A stretch of 64,000 nucleotides of DNA from a bacterium (GCA_024742665.1 JANSYA010000001.1:1443001-1507000); one strand, 5' to 3'; numbered from the stretch's first letter, positions 49,348 to 58,811 are shown. Notes: a model not told the origin generated them from the sequence alone. A program made the numbers and translations.

Positions 49348-51186
49348 ATGATCTTCACCGTCGGCGATATCGCCGTTATCGTAATCTATTTCGCGATCAG
49401 CCTGGGAGTCGGGATGCTGGTCAGCCGCCGGGCCTCGGGTTCGCTGGTGAATTATTTTCTTTCGGGACGATCGGCTCCCTGGTGGTTGGTCGGCACCGGC
49501 ATGGTCGCCACGACTTTCGCCGCCGACACGCCTCTGTGGGTGGCGGGGGTGGTCGCGACCCACGGCATTTCCGGGAACTGGCTGTGGTGGAGCGCCGCGG
49601 CGGGCGGCACGCTCACGGTATTCTTTTTCGCGCGCCTGTGGCGCCGGGCGGGCGTGCTCACGGATCTGGAATTTATCGAATTGCGCTACGGCGGTCCCAA
49701 CGCTTCGTTCTTACGCGGCTTCAAAGCGATCTACTTCGGCGTGCTGATGAACTGCGTCGTGCTGGGCTGGGTGAACCTGGCTATGTTAAAGATCATGCGA
49801 GTCATCTTTCCCGAAGTGGAGCATCCCGAGCTGCTCGTCGTCGGCGTCGCGGTCCTGACCCTCGGCTATGTTACGGTCTCCGGGCTGTGGGGCGTGATGG
49901 TCGCCGACGCCTTTCAATTCGTCGTCGCCCTCGGCGGCTGTATCCTGCTGGCGGTCTTCGCCCTACAACACCCCACGATTGTCGAAGCGGGGGGATTGGC
50001 CGCGGCCCTGCCGCCGGGGATGCTGGATTTCCTGCCGGACTTCAGCGCTTTGAGTTCTTCGGAGACTTCGGTGACGGGCGGCGAAGCAGCGGGTGGCAGC
50101 GATGCCGCCGGGGGCGAATCGATCGGCCTGGCGCGCATCGCGCAGACGGCGTTTTTTGCGTACCTCTTAATTCAATGGTGGGCGTCCTGGTATCCCGGAA
50201 ATGAACCGGGCGGCGGCGGCTATATCGCCCAGCGGATCATGTCGGCGAAAGACGAACGCAACGGCGTGCTCGCCACCCTGTGGTTCGTCGTCGCCCACTA
50301 TTGCGTGCGCTCCTGGCCCTGGATCGTCGCGGGGCTCGCGGCGGTCGTGATCTATCCGCAGATCGCCGCGGACAAACGCGAAGAGAGCTTCGTCTATTTG
50401 ATTCGCGACGTTCTGCCGTCTCCTCTGGGCGGCCTGCTGGTAGCCGCCTTTCTCGGCGCCTATATGTCGACGCTCTCCACGCATTTGAATTGGGGCAGCA
50501 GCTACGTCGTAAACGATTGCTATCGCCGCTTTCTGCGCAAAGAACGTCCCGATCAATCCCAGGAGGCGAACGACAAACACTATGTTATGGTTTCGCGCCT
50601 GACGACCGTGGTGCTCGCGGTGGTTTCGCTGGCGATTTCTTTTACCGTTTTGACTTCGATCGCAGACGCCTGGAATTTTCTGCTGAGCATTACCGGCGGC
50701 ATGGGATTTATTTTAATTCTGCGCTGGTACTGGTGGCGGGTGAACGCCGCCGCGGAGCTTGCGTCGATGGTCGCGCCATTGGCGGTGATTATCGCCTTCG
50801 CGGTGATTCCGTATTTCTGGCCGGAGATTCAAATTCCCGGCGCTCCGGAGAATCTTTACGTGATCGTGCCCGTATCGATACTGATTACGCTCGCGATCAT
50901 GTACGCGACGCAGCCGGAGTCCGCCGAACGCCTGCGTATCTTTTACGACCGCGTGCGTCCCGTCGGCCCGGGCTGGCGTTCGGTGTCCGGCGAATCCCGC
51001 AGCGGTCTGGGTCGTTTGTTTCTGGGCTGGCTGGCGGCCACGGCGTTGGTATATTCAATGTTGTTTGGCGTCGGTTCGGTGATCTTCGCGCGCTATGAAC
51101 AGGCGGCCATCCTCGCCGCGATCGCTCTGCTTTCCGTCGCCGTCGTGCACTTCGTATTGCGTCGCGAGTTCCGCGATGAGGCGTGA
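49348..51186 (+). CDS. Sodium:solute symporter (SSS family)
   Basis: A 612-aa transporter with about 13-14 membrane helices. The start MIFTVGDIAVIVIYFAISLGVGMLVSRR is the typical first SSS helix; NYFLSGRSAPWWLVGTGMVATTFAADTPLWVAG carries the family's Gly-rich helix with Na-site-type residues; later, WNLL-like WNFLLSITGG and LSTHLNWGSSYVVND fit helices 8-9. ATG 49348 is the natural start; the frame extends upstream but through unlikely sequence overlapping the HAD gene. It sits 480 bp before the alpha-galactosidase gene, same strand, so a galactoside or sugar substrate is a fair guess. Substrate otherwise unknown. Confidence 0.9.
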   Translation: MIFTVGDIAVIVIYFAISLGVGMLVSRRASGSLVNYFLSGRSAPWWLVGTGMVATTFAADTPLWVAGVVATHGISGNWLWWSAAAGGTLTVFFFARLWRRAGVLTDLEFIELRYGGPNASFLRGFKAIYFGVLMNCVVLGWVNLAMLKIMRVIFPEVEHPELLVVGVAVLTLGYVTVSGLWGVMVADAFQFVVALGGCILLAVFALQHPTIVEAGGLAAALPPGMLDFLPDFSALSSSETSVTGGEAAGGSDAAGGESIGLARIAQTAFFAYLLIQWWASWYPGNEPGGGGYIAQRIMSAKDERNGVLATLWFVVAHYCVRSWPWIVAGLAAVVIYPQIAADKREESFVYLIRDVLPSPLGGLLVAAFLGAYMSTLSTHLNWGSSYVVNDCYRRFLRKERPDQSQEANDKHYVMVSRLTTVVLAVVSLAISFTVLTSIADAWNFLLSITGGMGFILILRWYWWRVNAAAELASMVAPLAVIIAFAVIPYFWPEIQIPGAPENLYVIVPVSILITLAIMYATQPESAERLRIFYDRVRPVGPGWRSVSGESRSGLGRLFLGWLAATALVYSMLFGVGSVIFARYEQAAILAAIALLSVAVVHFVLRREFRDEA

Positions 51187-51665
51187 GCATTTTGGTCAGT
51201 ATGTTTCCGCGCTCTTCGGAAAAGTTTAAACAATCTAATGTTTTTAAAAATTTAATATTCGCATAACTGATTCGCGCGAAAATGATTTGCGATCTATTCG
51301 CGCGCGGATAGTCTTCCAGCTTCAGGGTCGCGAATGCGCGGTCCTTCGCGCGTGCCGAATGCCTTCGCAATGGATCGATTGCGGTCACAATCAAGCGAAG
51401 CGATTCGGCTCGCGCTCCCGTTCCGAAATGACTCTCTGTTGTCACGCGTGAGCCTGCCGGCGTCGCGTGCCTCTGGTCGTGCCAGGGCGCAGCCGGCTCG
51501 TACAGGCAGGGAAGAATTCGGCGCGGCGCAGCGACGCAGGTGTAGTTGGAAGCCTGTCTTCCGTGGTCCGGGCCGGTTTCGAAACAAGGCCGCCCGAACC
51601 GCGGAGACTTTTTTAGATTCAAAAAGAATGGCAAAATCAGGCGGGTCGCGGTCTGTGTACGGCAG
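51187..51665. other. 479-bp gap between symporter and alpha-galactosidase
   Basis: The first ~110 bp are AT-rich (poly-T/poly-A runs around 51240-51265), a possible promoter for the GH36 gene; the remainder is G+C-rich. Open frames on both strands are Arg/Ser/Pro-rich with no ribosome sites. No terminator with a T-run and no repeat was recognised. Confidence 0.45.
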
Positions 51666-53774
51666 ATGAAATTTCCTGACGACGCGCGGACGATTCTCTA
51701 TTATCGGGAGGCGGAACCTCACCCCCGCCAGCCCAAACGACAAATTCCCCGGGGGCCGGTGCAGGAACAGATGCTGCTTGGAACCAGCGGAGCGCCGGCG
51801 GCCTCTCTGGAGTCCGCGCTGGAATCGGAAGCGAGCGCGCGGGCGAAGGGCGCGGGCTTTAATTTTCGCTGGAATCCGGCGGAAACCGAACTCCGGCCGC
51901 TCCTGCGGCGAGTCGGCGGGGCGGAGGGACAGGAGAGCGACGCGACCCGGGACGTATTTCTTGAGCGCCTGGAGCTGGTTCTGAAGCCCGGGGCGCTGTC
52001 TTCAATTTCGCTGGATCCGGAAATCCCCGTCGATACCCGCTATCATATTTTTCAACACGGCTTCCAGTCCTGGTCGCTCTCGGGTTTGCGGGAGCACAGC
52101 GAAGCGGACAAATTCGTGCGTCTCGGCTGGAAACACAAGATGGATGAGAATCCGGAAACGCCGCACCAGACGAATCTACCATTCTCGCCGCCGCTGCACG
52201 CTTTCCCTGCGAAGGGGCGCTTTCACTCCGAGCATCTGGTCGGCCTCGAAGAAATTCGCGAATCCGGCGACGGTCGCCAGGCTCAGTCGCCGGCGCGGAT
52301 CGTCGTTTACGCTGCCGGTCACGGGAATCAGAACATTCGCTTTCGAGTGCGTCTGGATCCCCATAGCGGACGTCTGCTGGAATTTGCGGTCATCTGGGAT
52401 TTCAACGGCTGCCGCTTTTCCAAACACGGTCGCGAAAGCCTGACGCCCATCGCCTGGGCCGTCGAACGGTCCGGCGAAAAATCCGAGCGCCGGACTTTCG
52501 CCGGACTGCTGAACGAGACGATGGCGAAGTTGGCCTCGAATTTCGTGCGCAAACGCCCGCGCAACAACGGCGTCATCGGCTGGTGTTCGTGGTACTATTA
52601 TTATACGAAGATCACCGAAGATATTATTCTCGATAACTTAAGCCAGCTCTCTCGTAGCGAACTCAAAATCGATCTCTTCCAAATCGACGACGGCTGGCAG
52701 CGGGCGATCGGCGACTGGACTGAAACCAACGAAAAATTTCCCGCGGGCATGAAGTATCTCGCGGACGAAATCAAAAAGACCGGCATGCGGCCGGGCATCT
52801 GGCTGGCTCCGTTCTTAATTCAAAAAAATGCGGAGTTAATGCGCAGCCATCCAGAAATGATTCTGCGCGATGAAAAGGGCGAGCCGGTCAAGGCGACGTA
52901 CAATCCACTCTGGGGCGGCAGGGCCTATTGTCTGGACGTCACGCATCCGCGTTACAAAGAATGGATCGGCGATACCATTCAAACCATCGTGAAAGGCTGG
53001 GGTTATTCGTACATCAAGATCGACTTTCTATTTACGGCGGGCTATCGCGGAAAAGTTTACGACGACGCCACCACCGCCGCCGGCCGCACGCGCGACGCCC
53101 TGGCTTTAATTCGCAAGGCCGCCGGCAAAGATACGTTTATACTCGGCTGCGGTTCGCCCATGTGGCCCGCGGTCGGCCAGGTCGACGCCATGCGCATCAG
53201 CGTGGACGTGAATCATATCTGGTCCGGCGACTGGATGAGCTGGCTCATGCGTGATCGCAACTATCCGAACGCGCGCGGCGCATTAATTAATACGCTGACC
53301 CGCAGTTTTATGCACAATCGCTTCTGGATCAACGATCCGGATTGCCTGATGGTGCGTGGACGAAATACGAAGCTGACTCTGGAGCAGGTGTACCTGATGG
53401 CTTCGGTGATGGCTCTGTCCGGCGGTATGCTGTTACTGAGCGACGACCTCACGCTTCTCGAAGCCGATCGCTTTGAAGTCTTTGCGCGAGCCGTCGCCTT
53501 AAATCGCAAGTGCGCGCCGCATACGCCGTTGCCGCTGGGCATGCTCGAATATCATTTTCCGCGGGGCTATTATAACCCCGCCGGATTTCTGGGCGTCTGG
53601 AATTCCAGCAGCGGTCCGGACCGGATTGAAATTCCGGTGCCCTCGGGCGTCGACGAAGGCGCGCTGCGCAATGCGAAGGATTACTGGACGGGCAACAAGA
53701 TCGCCTGGCAGATCGAAAACAATCGCATTCACATCGCGCTGGCGCCCTTTGAATCGGTTGTAGCCGTGCTTTGA
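51666..53774 (+). CDS. GH36 alpha-galactosidase-like glycoside hydrolase
   Basis: A 702-aa enzyme of clan GH-D. The N-terminal beta-supersandwich (to ~290) includes YHIFQHGFQSWSLSG. The TIM barrel follows: GVIGWCSWYYYYTKITEDII, LKIDLFQIDDGWQRAIGDW and RPGIWLAPFLIQ. The nucleophile is D453 in YIKIDFLF, and the acid/base is D514 in MRISVDV (K-x-D and R-x-x-x-D, both intact). A C-terminal beta domain closes the chain. It should hydrolyse terminal alpha-galactosides such as raffinose or melibiose; raffinose-synthase-like transfer is less likely. No signal peptide, so cytoplasmic, fitting uptake by the adjacent symporter. ATG 51666 is chosen by fold start; an upstream frame extension is not protein-like. 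Confidence 0.9.
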   Translation: MKFPDDARTILYYREAEPHPRQPKRQIPRGPVQEQMLLGTSGAPAASLESALESEASARAKGAGFNFRWNPAETELRPLLRRVGGAEGQESDATRDVFLERLELVLKPGALSSISLDPEIPVDTRYHIFQHGFQSWSLSGLREHSEADKFVRLGWKHKMDENPETPHQTNLPFSPPLHAFPAKGRFHSEHLVGLEEIRESGDGRQAQSPARIVVYAAGHGNQNIRFRVRLDPHSGRLLEFAVIWDFNGCRFSKHGRESLTPIAWAVERSGEKSERRTFAGLLNETMAKLASNFVRKRPRNNGVIGWCSWYYYYTKITEDIILDNLSQLSRSELKIDLFQIDDGWQRAIGDWTETNEKFPAGMKYLADEIKKTGMRPGIWLAPFLIQKNAELMRSHPEMILRDEKGEPVKATYNPLWGGRAYCLDVTHPRYKEWIGDTIQTIVKGWGYSYIKIDFLFTAGYRGKVYDDATTAAGRTRDALALIRKAAGKDTFILGCGSPMWPAVGQVDAMRISVDVNHIWSGDWMSWLMRDRNYPNARGALINTLTRSFMHNRFWINDPDCLMVRGRNTKLTLEQVYLMASVMALSGGMLLLSDDLTLLEADRFEVFARAVALNRKCAPHTPLPLGMLEYHFPRGYYNPAGFLGVWNSSSGPDRIEIPVPSGVDEGALRNAKDYWTGNKIAWQIENNRIHIALAPFESVVAVL

Positions 53775-53971
53775 GGCGTGACGACGGGCATCATTCGTCT
53801 CCACGCGTTGCAGGCTGAACGAGGGCCGGCCGGCTTTGCCCTGGTCTTGCCGAAGCGCCGCTTTGTCGCGATCAGGACTTTCGAGATTGTGACAGATCTG
53901 ATTTATTGTTTGTAAATCGTTGGATTTTTGTAAGAAATTTGTAAATATACGCGAAGAATTTGCCGTCGCTT

Positions 53972-54676
53972 ATGCACATGGAACTAGCAAATCATCTGAA
54001 TCAAGTGTGGAAGACCTTCGGCCTAACGGGCGCTATCATCGCCGCGCTTTTGACCGTAAGCTGCACGACGGACGATGATGACGACAGCGCGACGCTGCTC
54101 GCGGGATCGGCTCTCGTGCTCGTTCAGAATGCGACCTCCAGCAGCTCAAGCTCCAGCACCGGCTGCGCCGGCTCGGGCCACTGCCTGATGTTTGTGACGA
54201 ACGCGGCTGTGACGGTAACCACCGGTATCGCCGGCCTGGATTCTCAGTGCCAGTCGAACGCGAGCAAGCCGTCCGGCGGCGGAACCTACAAGGCCCTGAT
54301 CGTCGACGGCACGAATCGGATCGCCTGCACCACGGCGAATTGCGGCGGCGGCACCGCCGAGCATACGGACTGGGTTTTGAAGCCGAATAAAGAGTATCGC
54401 CGGGCGGACGGAACCACGGTCATCGGCACGACTTCCGCGAACGGGGTCTTCGCCTTTCCGCTTACGAACTCCGTCGATCCCGGCTCAGTACCCACGAACG
54501 CCATGAGGACCGGCATGAACAACGATTGGACCAGCAACGCCAACGACTGCACGAACTGGAGCACCACCGGCGGAGTTGCCGCCGGCGGCGTGAATAACGT
54601 AACCAGCAATGCTCTGATTTTTATCGGAACGAGTGGTTGCACGAACAGCGATCGGGCCGTTTGCGTCGAACAGTAG
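53972..54676 (+). CDS. DUF1554-like lipoprotein
   Basis: A 234-aa lipoprotein. Signal LTGAIIAALLTVSC ends in a Cys near residue 31 followed by TTDDDDD, a charged tail typical of surface-directed spirochaetal lipoproteins. The Cys-rich C-terminal domain (HCLMFVTNAAVTVTTGIAGLDSQCQ, YKALIVDGTNRIAC, HTDWVLKPNKEYRRADG, ASDRAVCVEQ-like NSDRAVCVEQ) matches the DUF1554 pattern common in Leptospira. ATG 53972 is used; ATG 53978 is equally close and the upstream TTG is less likely. The upstream DNA has repeated TTTGTAA motifs. Surface location and host or environment contact are inferences. Confidence 0.8.
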   Translation: MHMELANHLNQVWKTFGLTGAIIAALLTVSCTTDDDDDSATLLAGSALVLVQNATSSSSSSSTGCAGSGHCLMFVTNAAVTVTTGIAGLDSQCQSNASKPSGGGTYKALIVDGTNRIACTTANCGGGTAEHTDWVLKPNKEYRRADGTTVIGTTSANGVFAFPLTNSVDPGSVPTNAMRTGMNNDWTSNANDCTNWSTTGGVAAGGVNNVTSNALIFIGTSGCTNSDRAVCVEQ

Positions 54677-54869
54677 TCCGGCGGCGGGCGGATCCGAATT
54701 CGAGGGCCCCGCAAAATACGCTCTGTCCCCGGTCCGGGCCTGAATAAATGCGCGGAAATTCCCCCGGTTCGCCGACATAATAAAGGTCGGGGTGCTGTGC
54801 GGTGCGCGCCGAAATTGATTTGCCAGCTTCCGGCTGGCCACTTACACTCCGGTACAGGAATTATCGAAC

Positions 54870-55949
54870 ATGGTCGACGGATCGCTTTCCCAGGAAGAAA
54901 TAGACGCCCTCCTTCAAGGAGCGGACGATTTCAGCGCGCCTGCCGCGGAGGTGCCTTCGGATCTGGCGGGCGGCGCTCTCGCTCAGGATATGTCGCCGAC
55001 GGAGCGCGAACAAGTAGCCGACATCCTGTCCCAGGCCATGAACGCGGGCACCCAGGGTCTGGGCATGATCCTCTCGCGCAATATCAAGCTCGGCCAGGCT
55101 TATATTGAAAGCAAAGACCAGGCGTCCGTCGAACGCGACGTGCAGGCGATGGTCGGTTTGACCCAGACGCTTTCGGGCGGTTTAAGCGGCGTGATCGGTT
55201 TGTACATTCCCGCTCCCGACGCGGCGCGCATCGCCGCGATTGTCATGGGCAACGAAGACACCGTCAATCCCGACGCGGGTCTCGACAGCGCGCAATCCGC
55301 GACGATTAAAGAAAGCCTCGGCCCGATGTTGTTTACGATGGCCTCGCAAATCTCGGCCAGAGTCGGCACTCCCGTAACGCCCATGCCGGTTGAAGTCCGC
55401 GCTCCCGGCGAAGCCATGCCGCTTCGCGACGCCACGATTCTAAAAGTTCAGATTCCTTTCACTGTCGAAGGCGGCATCGATTCGCGCATGAGTCTGGTTT
55501 TGCCGATGGCGATGGGCGCTGAGATTATCAACAAGACGCGCATGCAGGCTCAAGGAGCGGCGGGCGGCGGTATGGATGCTAGCGGCATGATGCCCCAGCA
55601 ACCTTCCGGACCGCAGCCCGGCCAGGCCGGCATCAAAGACGTTAGCTTTCCTTCCCTGCATTCCAGCATGTCCGGCCCCGTGCAGCCCAACATGAACCTC
55701 CTGATGGACGTTCAGATGACCTTAACGGTTGAGCTGGGTCGCACGAAGATGTACATCAAAGAGATTCTCGGTCTCGGCGAAGGTTCGATCATCGAACTCG
55801 AAAAACTCGCCGGTGAGCCGGTCGATCTTCTCGCAAGCGGCAAGCTGATCGCCAAAGGCGAGGTCGTGGTCATCGACGAAAACTTCGGTGTGCGCGTTAC
55901 CGATATTGTCAGCCCCATCGATCGCCTGAAAAACGCGCGTCCTGAGTAA
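54870..55949 (+). CDS. fliY: Flagellar motor switch protein FliY/FliN
   Basis: A 359-aa cytoplasmic C-ring protein. The N-terminus LSQEEIDALLQGADDF (residues 6-21) is the conserved CheY-P binding motif shared by FliM and FliY. The middle (about 45-225) is a CheC-like region with the typical SGGLSGVIGLYI. A Met/Gln/Pro-rich linker (about 230-265) precedes the C-terminal SpoA/FliN domain (about 280-350): MDVQMTLTVELGRTKMYIKEIL, then LEKLAGEPVDLLASGKLIAKGEVVVIDENFGVRV. It sets rotation direction. The annotation 'FliN' is often used for this protein in spirochaetes. A tandem repeat begins at its stop. fliO is 1.5 kb downstream. Confidence 0.9.
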   Translation: MVDGSLSQEEIDALLQGADDFSAPAAEVPSDLAGGALAQDMSPTEREQVADILSQAMNAGTQGLGMILSRNIKLGQAYIESKDQASVERDVQAMVGLTQTLSGGLSGVIGLYIPAPDAARIAAIVMGNEDTVNPDAGLDSAQSATIKESLGPMLFTMASQISARVGTPVTPMPVEVRAPGEAMPLRDATILKVQIPFTVEGGIDSRMSLVLPMAMGAEIINKTRMQAQGAAGGGMDASGMMPQQPSGPQPGQAGIKDVSFPSLHSSMSGPVQPNMNLLMDVQMTLTVELGRTKMYIKEILGLGEGSIIELEKLAGEPVDLLASGKLIAKGEVVVIDENFGVRVTDIVSPIDRLKNARPE

Positions 55950-56006
55950 GCGCAGCGAACGAATTAAGATCGGCGCAGCGAGCGAATTAGAATCGGCGAA
56001 GCGAGC
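55950..56006. repeat. 23-bp tandem repeat directly after the fliY stop
   Basis: Units GCGCAGCGAACGAATTAAG... (55950-55972) and GCGCAGCGAGCGAATTAGA... (55973-55995) differ at few positions; a partial third unit, GCGAAGCGAGC, starts at 55996. It begins immediately after the TAA (55947-55949). Purpose unknown; no hairpin with a T-run. Confidence 0.75.
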
Positions 56007-56050
56007 ACCATGCCTTCGCAACGGGGCTGACTGTGGTGGGGTATTATTCT

Positions 56051-56294
56051 TGCTACGGCTAGCAGGACCCGGGGGCCGGGCGCAGCACGGCGTGCGGAAT
56101 TTCGTTTTGCAATATCAGTCAGCGTCGGCCCGGACGTCGGTTTGAGTAGCGATGTTCGTCAGGGCCCCGAAGGTTCAGGGCAATCCAGCGGCCGGGCCGA
56201 AGTCGGCAATCTTAACCCCATAACCAATCCGCACGCCGTGCTGCGCCCGGCCGCCGCATGACTACGTCATGCTTGCGTCCCGCGGACCGTAGCA
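56051..56294. repeat. Nested long inverted-repeat element (MITE-like or structured RNA)
   Basis: The outer arms TGCTACGG (56051-56058) and CCGTAGCA (56287-56294) enclose a perfect 25-bp inverted repeat at 56074-56098 and 56228-56252. Inside this are further complementary GGCCCGG/CCGGGCC segments (around 56126 and 56201). A small perfect hairpin, GCATGAC-tac-GTCATGC, lies at 56256-56272. No frame in the element looks like a gene. It could be a non-autonomous mobile element with terminal repeats or a stably folded RNA gene. Confidence 0.7.
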
Positions 56295-56313
56295 TAAATT
56301 CGACACCACAGTC

Positions 56314-57048
56314 TTACAGGCCGCCTTCCGTGCGAAAGCGAATCATTTCTTTCGCCAGAATATCGAACCAGATATCCCAGGGGAAATTCGGCGTGACGTC
56401 GGGGTTCTGGCCCTGCGTCATATTGTTGGCGTCCGGCTGATTATAAGTGCGGGTCTGGCGATTGAAGTACGGCACTTCGCGGTGCTGGGTCCAGCCCTTC
56501 ACGCGGGTCGATCCGTCGCGATTCAGCTGCGCTTTTTCGAGCGGCGGAATGGCCCATTCCCATTCGTCGCCGAAGGCCAGGAAGCTGCCCTGCACGACCG
56601 ACTTCGCCGTCTGGATGTATTTCTTGATCGCGTCTTCGCTGCGCCAGTAGGCGTCGCCCATGCCCAGGCGGCCGCCGATTTCAAATTGAATCGACGAGGC
56701 GTTCGCATTCGAATTCGCCGCGCCCCAGGCTTCGGAATCGAAGGGCTGGGTGATCAAAAACGAATCCCGATCCGAAAAGGCGTGGATCGACGCGCTGCGG
56801 CGCTCGGCCGGATCGGCGAGATAGGCCGCCATGCGCTCGGCCGTAAGATCGCGGCCGGTGCGCAATAGAATATCGGCATGGGGCACGTGCAGGATTCCGA
56901 GCGAAGGTTCGGGCGGATGGTTCTTGCCGCGCACTCCGCGACCGCGGGCCTGGAAATCACCCAGTCGGTGCTGGAATGCATTTGCGCCGGCCCATCGGTG
57001 GGGGTGGGTCAGGTTGTAGTAATCGGAGATGGAATCGCGAGCAGCCAT
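56314..57048 (-). CDS. N-acetylmuramoyl-L-alanine amidase-like protein (Amidase_2/PGRP fold)
   Basis: A 244-aa protein without an evident signal peptide. The order ILHVPHADILLRTG, then ASIHAFSDRDSFLITQPFDSEAWGAANSNANASSIQFEIGG, parallels the Amidase_2 pattern 'S-x-H-x-x-I-D-x-x-G…AWHAG…N-x-x-SIGIE-x-x-G'. The second Zn-ligand His usually present after 'AW' is not apparent (AWGAA), so catalysis is uncertain. Such enzymes cut the amide between MurNAc and the peptide stem. ATG 57048 is chosen over 57090 on protein quality. It lies between fliY and fliO on the opposite strand. Confidence 0.5.
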   Translation of the reverse strand: MAARDSISDYYNLTHPHRWAGANAFQHRLGDFQARGRGVRGKNHPPEPSLGILHVPHADILLRTGRDLTAERMAAYLADPAERRSASIHAFSDRDSFLITQPFDSEAWGAANSNANASSIQFEIGGRLGMGDAYWRSEDAIKKYIQTAKSVVQGSFLAFGDEWEWAIPPLEKAQLNRDGSTRVKGWTQHREVPYFNRQTRTYNQPDANNMTQGQNPDVTPNFPWDIWFDILAKEMIRFRTEGGL

Positions 57049-57483
57049 AGTGTTTGAACGAGATTCTATCCGCGGGGATTTGGCCTGCAATCAATTGCGA
57101 CGAAGACATGCGCGAGCCACGGAAAATAGCGCGCTTTTGTTCAGAGAGTTACGGTGCCTTCGCCTGCTTTTTCACAAGCTTAAGATTTGCGGCCGGTCGT
57201 TTTGCTACGGCCGGCAGGATTGCGCGGATGCTTAGCGGACGTGCGATTTGTGGTCTGCCAGTTGTGTTCGGATTCCGGGGCTGAGGATTTGGTATATTTG
57301 CTTTGCGGATTAGGTTCTGATCTTGCAGTGACTTGCCCCCATTCGTAGGTCCAATCTCGGACGAGTTGCTCCCTCCGGAAAAAATCCGTGTCATTCATGC
57401 AGTCCATGCAATCCGTGGCTCCTGGCCGTCATCGGTGTGGGATTTCAGATTGACACTGCGGTCCAATGTGACATAATCCACAG
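57049..57483. other. 435-bp gap upstream of fliO
   Basis: Divergent promoters for the amidase-like gene and fliO should be here. No sigma-28-type promoter was recognised. Open frames are short, low-complexity and lack ribosome sites. The block TGCAGTCCATGCAATCC near 57399-57415 is a small local repeat. Nothing else is seen. Confidence 0.4.
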
Positions 57484-58719
57484 ATGGGATTTTCAGGAAT
57501 ACTCGCGGACTCCGGGCGGGCTCGCGGCTCCGGGCGCATGCGCCGGGCGAGCCGTGTGCGGGGTCGTTTTGCGCCAGCCGGCTTTGGTCTGGCCCTGGCC
57601 GTCTGCGTGAGCCTGGCTCTGGTCGCGCCGGTTTCCCTGAGCGCTGAGCCGTCTGAAAAGAATTCGCAGAAGCAGGACAGCGGCGACCGGGCCCGGGAAG
57701 CGGCGGTCGACGCCATCGGCCAGGACTGGGTGAATCGCATTCAGGGGCGGGAACCCGCGCCCGGAAACGCCGTGGATGCCGGCGAAGATCAAAACGGCGA
57801 GCGAATCGGCCCGGTGCCGCTCGAAAATGCGGAGGGCGAATCGGCGGATTCGAATTCCGAAGATGGATCCGTGCGTCTCCAGAATCCCGGCGCAAACGAC
57901 GCCGCTGCCGGCGGAAACTCCGGGAATGCGGCAAACGCGGAGCCGGCGAACGAGAACGCGGACTCCGGCGAAACCCTGGGCGTGCTGCCGCGCACGGAGG
58001 GGCCGTCGCTCTTTTCAGTCATCTTTCGATTCTTCGGCCTGATGGCCTTGATGGTCGGTCTGTTTTATGTGGGCATGCGCTATCTGCGCGCGAAGAGCGG
58101 CGCGCCGGTGATGGGCGGCAGCGATCTCGTGCAGGTGCTGGTCAGTACGCCCCTTGTGCAGGGCAAGTTCTTACAGATCGTCGACGTGGCCGGCCGTCTG
58201 ATGGTGCTGGGCGTTTCCGACTCCGGCGTGCAAATGCTTGAAACGATCGACGACGGGGTGGTTGCGGATCGCATTCGCATCTGGCAGTCGCGCCGCGCGG
58301 TGAACGGTCCGCTGCCGACTTCGCTGCTGGATCAGGCGCAGAAATTGTTCAAAACTTCCGACCTGCGATTCTGGGTGTCCGGCGACGAGCGGGCGAAGCA
58401 GGCGCCGGGTTTCGCTTCGTTCGGCGATCTGCTGTCAGGTCAGGTTCCCGCGGCGGCGTCGGCCGGCGTCGGCGGTGCGAGCGTCAGGCCGGAAGCGCCC
58501 GCGGCTCCGACCGCGAAGCGGAGCCGGCGTAAGAGAACGGAAGACGTGGACTTATTCGACGATTCCGATCGCCAGACTCCCGATCTTCGCGGGGAGTCTG
58601 CTTCTGTCGATGTTCCCGAAGAGCAGGTGCCCGACGAGATCGCGCTCAAGAATTTGCTGAAGCAGCAGAAGCGCCGTCTGGCCGGGATCAATCGCAAGAA
58701 GCGCGACGATTCTAAATAG
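57484..58719 (+). CDS. fliO: Flagellar biosynthesis protein FliO
   Basis: A 411-aa protein that assists FliP oligomer assembly in the flagellar export gate. The N-terminus has a signal-like hydrophobic segment (GFGLALAVCVSLALVAPVSLSA, residues ~33-54) and a ~110-residue acidic/Asn-rich periplasmic linker. The core follows: SVIFRFFGLMALMVGLFYVGMRYL (membrane helix), then VQVLVSTPLVQGKFLQIVDVAGRLMVLGVSDSGVQML, the FliO domain. A long C-terminal charged tail (Lys/Arg/Asp) ends in KNLLKQQKRRLAGINRKKRDD. It is much longer than enterobacterial FliO. ATG 57484 is used; an in-frame ATG at 57538 would still keep the signal. Confidence 0.88.
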   Translation: MGFSGILADSGRARGSGRMRRASRVRGRFAPAGFGLALAVCVSLALVAPVSLSAEPSEKNSQKQDSGDRAREAAVDAIGQDWVNRIQGREPAPGNAVDAGEDQNGERIGPVPLENAEGESADSNSEDGSVRLQNPGANDAAAGGNSGNAANAEPANENADSGETLGVLPRTEGPSLFSVIFRFFGLMALMVGLFYVGMRYLRAKSGAPVMGGSDLVQVLVSTPLVQGKFLQIVDVAGRLMVLGVSDSGVQMLETIDDGVVADRIRIWQSRRAVNGPLPTSLLDQAQKLFKTSDLRFWVSGDERAKQAPGFASFGDLLSGQVPAAASAGVGGASVRPEAPAAPTAKRSRRKRTEDVDLFDDSDRQTPDLRGESASVDVPEEQVPDEIALKNLLKQQKRRLAGINRKKRDDSK

Positions 58720-58751
58720 TTCCGCCCGGCGCTCTGCGTTATTACATCGTA

Positions 58752-58765
58752 ACGTTACGTAACGT
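58752..58765. repeat. 14-bp perfect palindrome between convergent fliO and msrA
   Basis: ACGTTACGTAACGT reads the same on both strands, in the 92-bp gap between two 3' ends. No T-run is nearby, so it is weak as a terminator. Confidence 0.4.
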
Positions 58766-58811
58766 ATCGTTGCGGCGTAGCGGCGAAAATTCAAATCGCC
58801 TGGAGATCGAT

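Noticed and set aside
50167..51634. Leftward frames over the symporter end and the following gap
   Set aside because: Arg/Pro-rich, no start signals; the plus-strand symporter is certain.
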